This document shows, piece after piece, positions 60,271 to 64,000 of a DNA stretch of 64,000 bases. Every line of letters starts with the position of its first letter. The first letter of the stretch is position 1. The DNA is from Halosimplex carlsbadense 2-9-1. Lineage in GTDB: Archaea > Halobacteriota > Halobacteria > Halobacteriales > Haloarculaceae. The notes beneath the pieces were generated by a model. It saw nothing but the letters and a program-made list of their open reading frames with translations. It did no database searches and was not told the DNA's origin. The position numbers and the translations under genes are program-made. The stretch spans positions 102,980 to 166,979 of the forward strand of contig NZ_AOIU01000028.1 of the NCBI RefSeq assembly GCF_000337455.1, written 5' to 3'.

Positions 60271-60969
60271 ATGCCAATGATAACTGTCGACGGATCAGAG
60301 TTTGAGTACGAGCGACAGGCGAAGAACAGATCGGAGAGCGTCTTCGAAGCGCAGTTGATCGTCGAGTCGCGGACCGGCGAGCGGTCGGTGCGGTCGTTCG
60401 AGATCGACGTGTCCGCGCGCGACGACCTGACGGCCGAGCGGATGGAGACCGCGCTCGCCGAGTGGAAGGAGTCCCACCCCACCCTGACGGTCGACCAGGT
60501 GGTCGTCGAGGAGACGAAGCGTTGCGGGTTCGGTCGCCGCGTCGGCGAGGCCGACGCGGAGGGCGCCGCCGAAGCGACGGCCGCGGGCGACGACTCCGGG
60601 CGAACACAGCCGCTGTATCGCGGCGGCGCGCAGTCGGTCCCGCGCTCGCCCGTCGGGTTCGGCGACGTGCCCGTCGAGCGCGGCGAGGAGGTCACCTTCC
60701 ACGTGGCCGGCCCCGAGTCCTCCGTCTACGGCACCTCCAGTGGGACCGTCACCGGCGTCAAGACCGGGACCGAGGACTACAACGTTCTCATCATCGAGAC
60801 GGACTCCGGCACCAAGCGCGTCCGCGAGGACTGGGTCGTCGACGAGAGCGACGACGAAGCGAACGAGACCGAGCCCACCGACGAAGCCGGCGATGCAGAC
60901 GGCGAATCAGACGATGCGGAAGATGAAGCCGACGCGGCCGACGAGGACGCCGAGAGCGACGACTCCTGA
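60271..60969 (+). CDS. Haloarchaeal protein with acidic tail, unknown function
   Basis: The 232-residue protein begins MPMITVDGSEFEYERQ, has a beta-rich domain (VFEAQLIVESRTGERSVRSFEIDVSARDD), a middle part with EETKRCGFGRRVGEADAE, then another beta segment (VPVERGEEVTFHVAGPES; NVLIIETDSGTKRVREDWVV). It ends in about 40 residues of almost only Asp, Glu and Ala. The 3' end is 90 bp from sdhA (convergent). No recognisable catalytic motif. The second in-frame ATG is at 60277. Confidence 0.72.
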   Translation: MPMITVDGSEFEYERQAKNRSESVFEAQLIVESRTGERSVRSFEIDVSARDDLTAERMETALAEWKESHPTLTVDQVVVEETKRCGFGRRVGEADAEGAAEATAAGDDSGRTQPLYRGGAQSVPRSPVGFGDVPVERGEEVTFHVAGPESSVYGTSSGTVTGVKTGTEDYNVLIIETDSGTKRVREDWVVDESDDEANETEPTDEAGDADGESDDAEDEADAADEDAESDDS

Positions 60970-61059
60970 ACGGCAGGTGGTCGCGGCTCCGGTTCTCAAC
61001 GGTTCTCCTGTGCTGTCCGCACGAGCGAGAGCGGGACTTCGCTCGCGAAAAATTGGCTT

Positions 61060-62883
61060 CTAGTAGCTGCGTTCCTTTGGCTCGTACTCCTTTTCGCCTT
61101 CGAGAAGGACGGGCTTGTAGTACAGCTCGGGGTTGCCCTCGTTCCAGGCGAGCATGGTGTGTTTGAGCCACTCGTCGTCCCGGCGCTCCTGGTACTGCTC
61201 GCGCCAGTGGGCGCCGCGGAACTCCTCGCGGGCGAGCGCGCCGACCGTGATGGCTTCGGCGATGTCGATGATGTTGCGGGTTTCCATCGTGTGCATCAGG
61301 TCGGTGTTGTAGGTGCGCGAGGGGTCCGAGGCGGCGACGTGCTTGTAGCGCTCGCGAGCCTCGCGGATGTCGTCGAGCGCCTCCATGAGGTTGTCCTCGC
61401 GGCGGAAGACGTTGACGTTGGCCGTCATCGTCTGCTGGATGTCGTCGCGGACCTGCGCGTGGTTGACGCCGTCGTCTTCGAGGAGTTGCTCGACGCGCTC
61501 CTCCTGTCGCTGGACCTCGGCGTCGACGACGGTCGCCGCGTCGACGGCCGCACCGTCGGCGGCGACGCTCCGGTCGCCCGCGTCGACGGCGCCGACGTCG
61601 ACGCCCTCGGGAATCTCGCCGGCTTCGCTCTCGGCGCTCGGTCCGGTCTGGATCTCCGCCTCCTTCATGTCGCCGCCGGCGGCGTGCGTGCCGGCTCGGG
61701 CCCCGAACACGAGCAGTTCGGGGAGCGCGTTGCCGCCGAGGCGGTTACCGCCGTGCAGAGAGACACACGCCGTCTCGCCGGCCGCGTAGAGGCCGTCGAT
61801 ACAGGTGTGGCCGTTCTCGTCGCACTCGACGCCGCCCATCTGGTAGTGCTGGCCGGGCTTGACCGGCATCGGCTCGTCGAGGCCGTCGACGCCCTCGAAG
61901 TCCTCCGCGAGGTGGAGGATGTTCTCGAGGCGGTCGAGGATGCGCTCCTCGCCGAGGTGGCGCATGTCGAGGTGGACGTACTCGTCCTCGATACCGCGAC
62001 CCTCGTTGACCTCCGTGAGCTCGGCCCGGGAGACCACGTCGCGGGAGGCGAGTTCGCCGTCGTTGTTCGCGTAGCCGTACTCGAACATCAGGCGCTCCTC
62101 GTTGTCGTTGTAGAGGATGCCGCCCTCGCCGCGGACGCCCTCGGAGATGAGGACACCCGTGGAGGGGAGCGTCGTGGGGTGGAACTGGACGAACTCCATG
62201 TCCTCCAGCGGGACGCCGGCGCGGTAGGCCATCGCGTAGCCGTCGCCGGTGTTGGCGACCGCGTTGGTCGTGTGGTCGAAGACCTGCCCGGGGCCGCCGG
62301 TTGCGAGGATGACGCCGTTGTTGGCGCGATAGCCTCGGATCTCGCCGGAGGCGATGTCGTAGGCGACGACGCCGTGACACTCGCGGTCCTCGACGTCGTC
62401 GTGGTCGGTCACCGCCAGGTCGAGGACCTGCTGTTCCTCGTAGACGGTGATGCCCCGTTTGACGACCTGCTCGTACATCGTGTGCAGCAGGTGGTGGCCG
62501 GTCTCGGCGCCGGCGTACGTCGTGCGGGGGTGGCTGAGGCCGCCGAACGGTCGCTGGGAGACGGTGCCGTCCTCCTCGCGGGAGAAGGGCATCCCCCAGT
62601 GTTCGAGCTGGATGACTTCGTCCGGCGCGTCCTGGGCGAAGGTCTCGACCGCGGGGGCGTCCGCGAGGTAGTCCGAGCCCTTCATCGTGTCGTAGGCGTG
62701 TAGCTCCCAGGAGTCCTCGGGGTGGAGCGCGGCGTTGATGCCGCCCTCGGCCGCCCCGGTGTGGCTCCGGACGGGGTGGAGCTTCGTGACCATCGCCACG
62801 TCCGCTCCCGCTTCGTGTGCCGCGATCGCCGCGCGCAGGCCAGCGCCGCCCGCGCCGACGACGAGTACGTCGTGTTCGTGCAT
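61060..62883 (-). CDS. sdhA: Succinate dehydrogenase flavoprotein subunit
   Basis: Catalytic subunit of complex II: oxidises succinate to fumarate. The 607-residue product has the N-terminal FAD fold VLVVGAGGAGLRAAIAAHE, the covalent FAD site His in PVRSHTGAAEGG, VQFHPTTLPSTG and RGEGGILYN, the catalytic arginine region SRAELTEVNEGRG, and GGVECDENGHTCIDGLYAAGE. A Ser/Ala/Asp-rich insertion occurs around residues 445-485, where haloarchaeal SdhA can be longer. ATG 62883 is the start (MHEHDVLVVG). It follows sdhB by 2 bp. Confidence 0.95.
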   Translation of the reverse strand: MHEHDVLVVGAGGAGLRAAIAAHEAGADVAMVTKLHPVRSHTGAAEGGINAALHPEDSWELHAYDTMKGSDYLADAPAVETFAQDAPDEVIQLEHWGMPFSREEDGTVSQRPFGGLSHPRTTYAGAETGHHLLHTMYEQVVKRGITVYEEQQVLDLAVTDHDDVEDRECHGVVAYDIASGEIRGYRANNGVILATGGPGQVFDHTTNAVANTGDGYAMAYRAGVPLEDMEFVQFHPTTLPSTGVLISEGVRGEGGILYNDNEERLMFEYGYANNDGELASRDVVSRAELTEVNEGRGIEDEYVHLDMRHLGEERILDRLENILHLAEDFEGVDGLDEPMPVKPGQHYQMGGVECDENGHTCIDGLYAAGETACVSLHGGNRLGGNALPELLVFGARAGTHAAGGDMKEAEIQTGPSAESEAGEIPEGVDVGAVDAGDRSVAADGAAVDAATVVDAEVQRQEERVEQLLEDDGVNHAQVRDDIQQTMTANVNVFRREDNLMEALDDIREARERYKHVAASDPSRTYNTDLMHTMETRNIIDIAEAITVGALAREEFRGAHWREQYQERRDDEWLKHTMLAWNEGNPELYYKPVLLEGEKEYEPKERSY

Positions 62884-62885
62884 GG

Positions 62886-63776
62886 TTACCAGAATTTGAG
62901 GTTCGACTTGACTGCTTCGCGCTTCAGCTCCTGGATGTGCTCGGTCAGCGGGATGTCCTTCGGGCACACCTCGGTGCAGGAGAACTGGGTCTGACAGCGC
63001 CAGACGCCGTGTTCCTGCTCGATGATCTCCAGTCGGTCTTCCTTCTGGATCTCGCCCTCCCGCTCGTCCATCGCGAACCGGTAGGCCTTGTTGATGGCCG
63101 CCGGGCCGAGGTACTCGTTGTCCCCCGCCGCGATGTTACACGAGGACATGCAGGCACCGCACCAGATACACCGCGTGGACATCTTGACTTTCTCGCGGTT
63201 CTCGGGGGTCTGGCGCTGTTCCTCGCGCTCGCCCTCCGGGAGTTCGTCGGGCTGGAAGTACGGCTCGACGGCCTCCATCTGCTCGTAGAAGTGCTCCATG
63301 TCCACGACGAGGTCCTTGACCACGTCCTGGTGGGGGAGCGGCTCGATGCGGACCGGCCCTTCGAGGTCGGCCATCTGGGTCTTACAGCCGAGTCGCTGCT
63401 GACCGTTGACGAACAGCGCGTCGGAGCCACAGACCGCCTGCCGGCAGGAGTGGCGGAAGGTCAGCGACGAGTCGTAGTGGTCGCGGGCGTAGATCAGCGC
63501 GTCGAGGACGGTCATCCCCTTGAAGAAGGGGACGGAGAAGTCGTCGAAGCGCGGTTCGGACTTGCCCTCGACCTCCGGGTCGTAGCGGAACACCTTGATC
63601 CGGACGGTATCGTCGGCGTCGCGGACCTCCTCGCGGGCCTGCTCTTCGCGTTCGCGGGCCTCGGCGCGGGCTTCCTTCTCTGAGATCCGACGGTCTTGGG
63701 GCGACTGCTCGGCCGGTTCGGCCGTCTCGGCGTCGGTCTGCTCCTCGGTCTGCTCTTGTTCGATTTGTGTGCTCAT
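62886..63776 (-). CDS. sdhB: Succinate dehydrogenase iron-sulfur subunit
   Basis: Electron-transfer subunit of 296 residues. A haloarchaeal acidic N-terminal extension of about 55 residues is followed by the plant-type 2Fe-2S domain (FRHSCRQAVCGSDALFVNG and QRLGCKTQ). The 4Fe-4S/3Fe-4S domain has CIWCGACMSSCNI and CQTQFSCTEVCPKDI. The ATG at 63776 overlaps the sdhD stop (ATGA); a frame upstream of it runs through the sdhD gene and is not used. Confidence 0.95.
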   Translation of the reverse strand: MSTQIEQEQTEEQTDAETAEPAEQSPQDRRISEKEARAEAREREEQAREEVRDADDTVRIKVFRYDPEVEGKSEPRFDDFSVPFFKGMTVLDALIYARDHYDSSLTFRHSCRQAVCGSDALFVNGQQRLGCKTQMADLEGPVRIEPLPHQDVVKDLVVDMEHFYEQMEAVEPYFQPDELPEGEREEQRQTPENREKVKMSTRCIWCGACMSSCNIAAGDNEYLGPAAINKAYRFAMDEREGEIQKEDRLEIIEQEHGVWRCQTQFSCTEVCPKDIPLTEHIQELKREAVKSNLKFW

Positions 63777-64000
63777 AGTAGGTCGGTCATCGCGAGTGCC
63801 ACGCGGGTTCCCTGGACGATCAGTGCTATGCTCGCCAGCGTCAAAACGGCCCCGACTGCTTTCTTGCGGGTACCGCTCAGGCCCTGGTTGACGAGGGCGT
63901 TGTAGACGCCGTTGACGCCGTGGAAGGTCGCGGTGACGAGGAACAGCCACATCGTGGCGAAGTAGCCGACCTGGCTCATCCGCGCCTGGCTACCGGCGAA
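63773..64000 (-). CDS. sdhD: Succinate dehydrogenase membrane subunit SdhD (5' end outside window)
   Basis: Membrane anchor of complex II, truncated at its 5' end by the window edge. The visible 75 codons read FAGSQARMSQVGYFATMWLF, FHGVNGVYNALVNQG, then ALIVQGTRVALAMTDLL. The conserved FHGVNG with its His marks the haem/quinone helix of the archaeal SdhD. An internal Met at the start of MSQVGYF should not be taken as the start since the frame continues upstream. sdhC is expected next to the right, outside the window. Confidence 0.85.
   Translation of the reverse strand, partial: FAGSQARMSQVGYFATMWLFLVTATFHGVNGVYNALVNQGLSGTRKKAVGAVLTLASIALIVQGTRVALAMTDLL

Overview
This is a 64-kb piece of a haloarchaeal chromosome (class Halobacteria). 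The evidence is consistent: very high GC, strongly acidic proteins, archaeal signature genes (Pelota, LSm, ribosomal protein L37e, aMBF1, Lhr helicase, CDC48 ATPase, HalX response regulator, archaeal pilin), Tat-dependent lipoproteins and TATA boxes placed about 25-28 bp before leaderless start codons. The gene style resembles the Haloarculaceae, but I cannot assign a genus. Most of the window is ordinary core chromosome with genes on both strands. I see no CRISPR array, rRNA operon or intact insertion sequence. One tRNA, Leu(GAG), is present.

The left edge (1-1430) is the end of an integrated element. A tyrosine recombinase with a C-terminal zinc ribbon runs off the window leftwards. Its start abuts a 43-codon 3' gene fragment followed by a stem-loop, as expected when an element integrates into the 3' end of a protein gene.

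1.7-22.3 kb holds a ZIP transporter, class III aminotransferase, MgtC/DUF4010 protein, AI-2E family permease, PadR regulator, amphi-Trp protein, FolD, Pelota, a GAF histidine kinase, an FMN split-barrel protein and an MBL hydrolase. It also holds a large Tat-exported G8/beta-helix protein of the CEMIP/TMEM2 type with two chitin-binding-like modules, an Lhr helicase, a Met/Asp-rich lipoprotein, a LarA-like racemase and a PAP2 phosphatase. 22.5-36.5 kb holds a Dna2-like nuclease-helicase and a tightly overlapping operon (DUF4129 protein, two membrane proteins flanking a DUF58 protein, MoxR ATPase). Several small conserved haloarchaeal proteins, a DUF2342 metalloprotease and an enolase-superfamily enzyme follow.

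37-53 kb holds a photolyase coupled to an unknown gene, a Gfo/Idh/MocA oxidoreductase, an M42 peptidase and the coupled LSm-L37e genes followed by purF. It continues with XapX, a HalX regulator, a small wHTH/membrane pair, a duplicated DUF4397 lipoprotein, an MFS transporter, tRNA-Leu, aMBF1, a pilin, acyl-CoA dehydrogenase, HAD hydrolase and alpha/beta hydrolase. 53-64 kb holds an Hsp20-like small protein coupled to CDC48, a 50-residue zinc protein next to glutamate dehydrogenase, a DUF420 protein, another hydrolase, a second Gfo/Idh/MocA oxidoreductase and the succinate dehydrogenase operon (sdhD partial, sdhB, sdhA), which leaves the window on the right.

The observations most worth following are the G8 domain split by two carbohydrate-binding modules, three 38-bp repeats with an exact 46-bp period between dna2-like and PAP2, an 84-bp nested palindrome before 58.95 kb, the recombination junction at 1.3 kb, and a promoter with two palindromes in front of the Hsp20-like/CDC48 pair.
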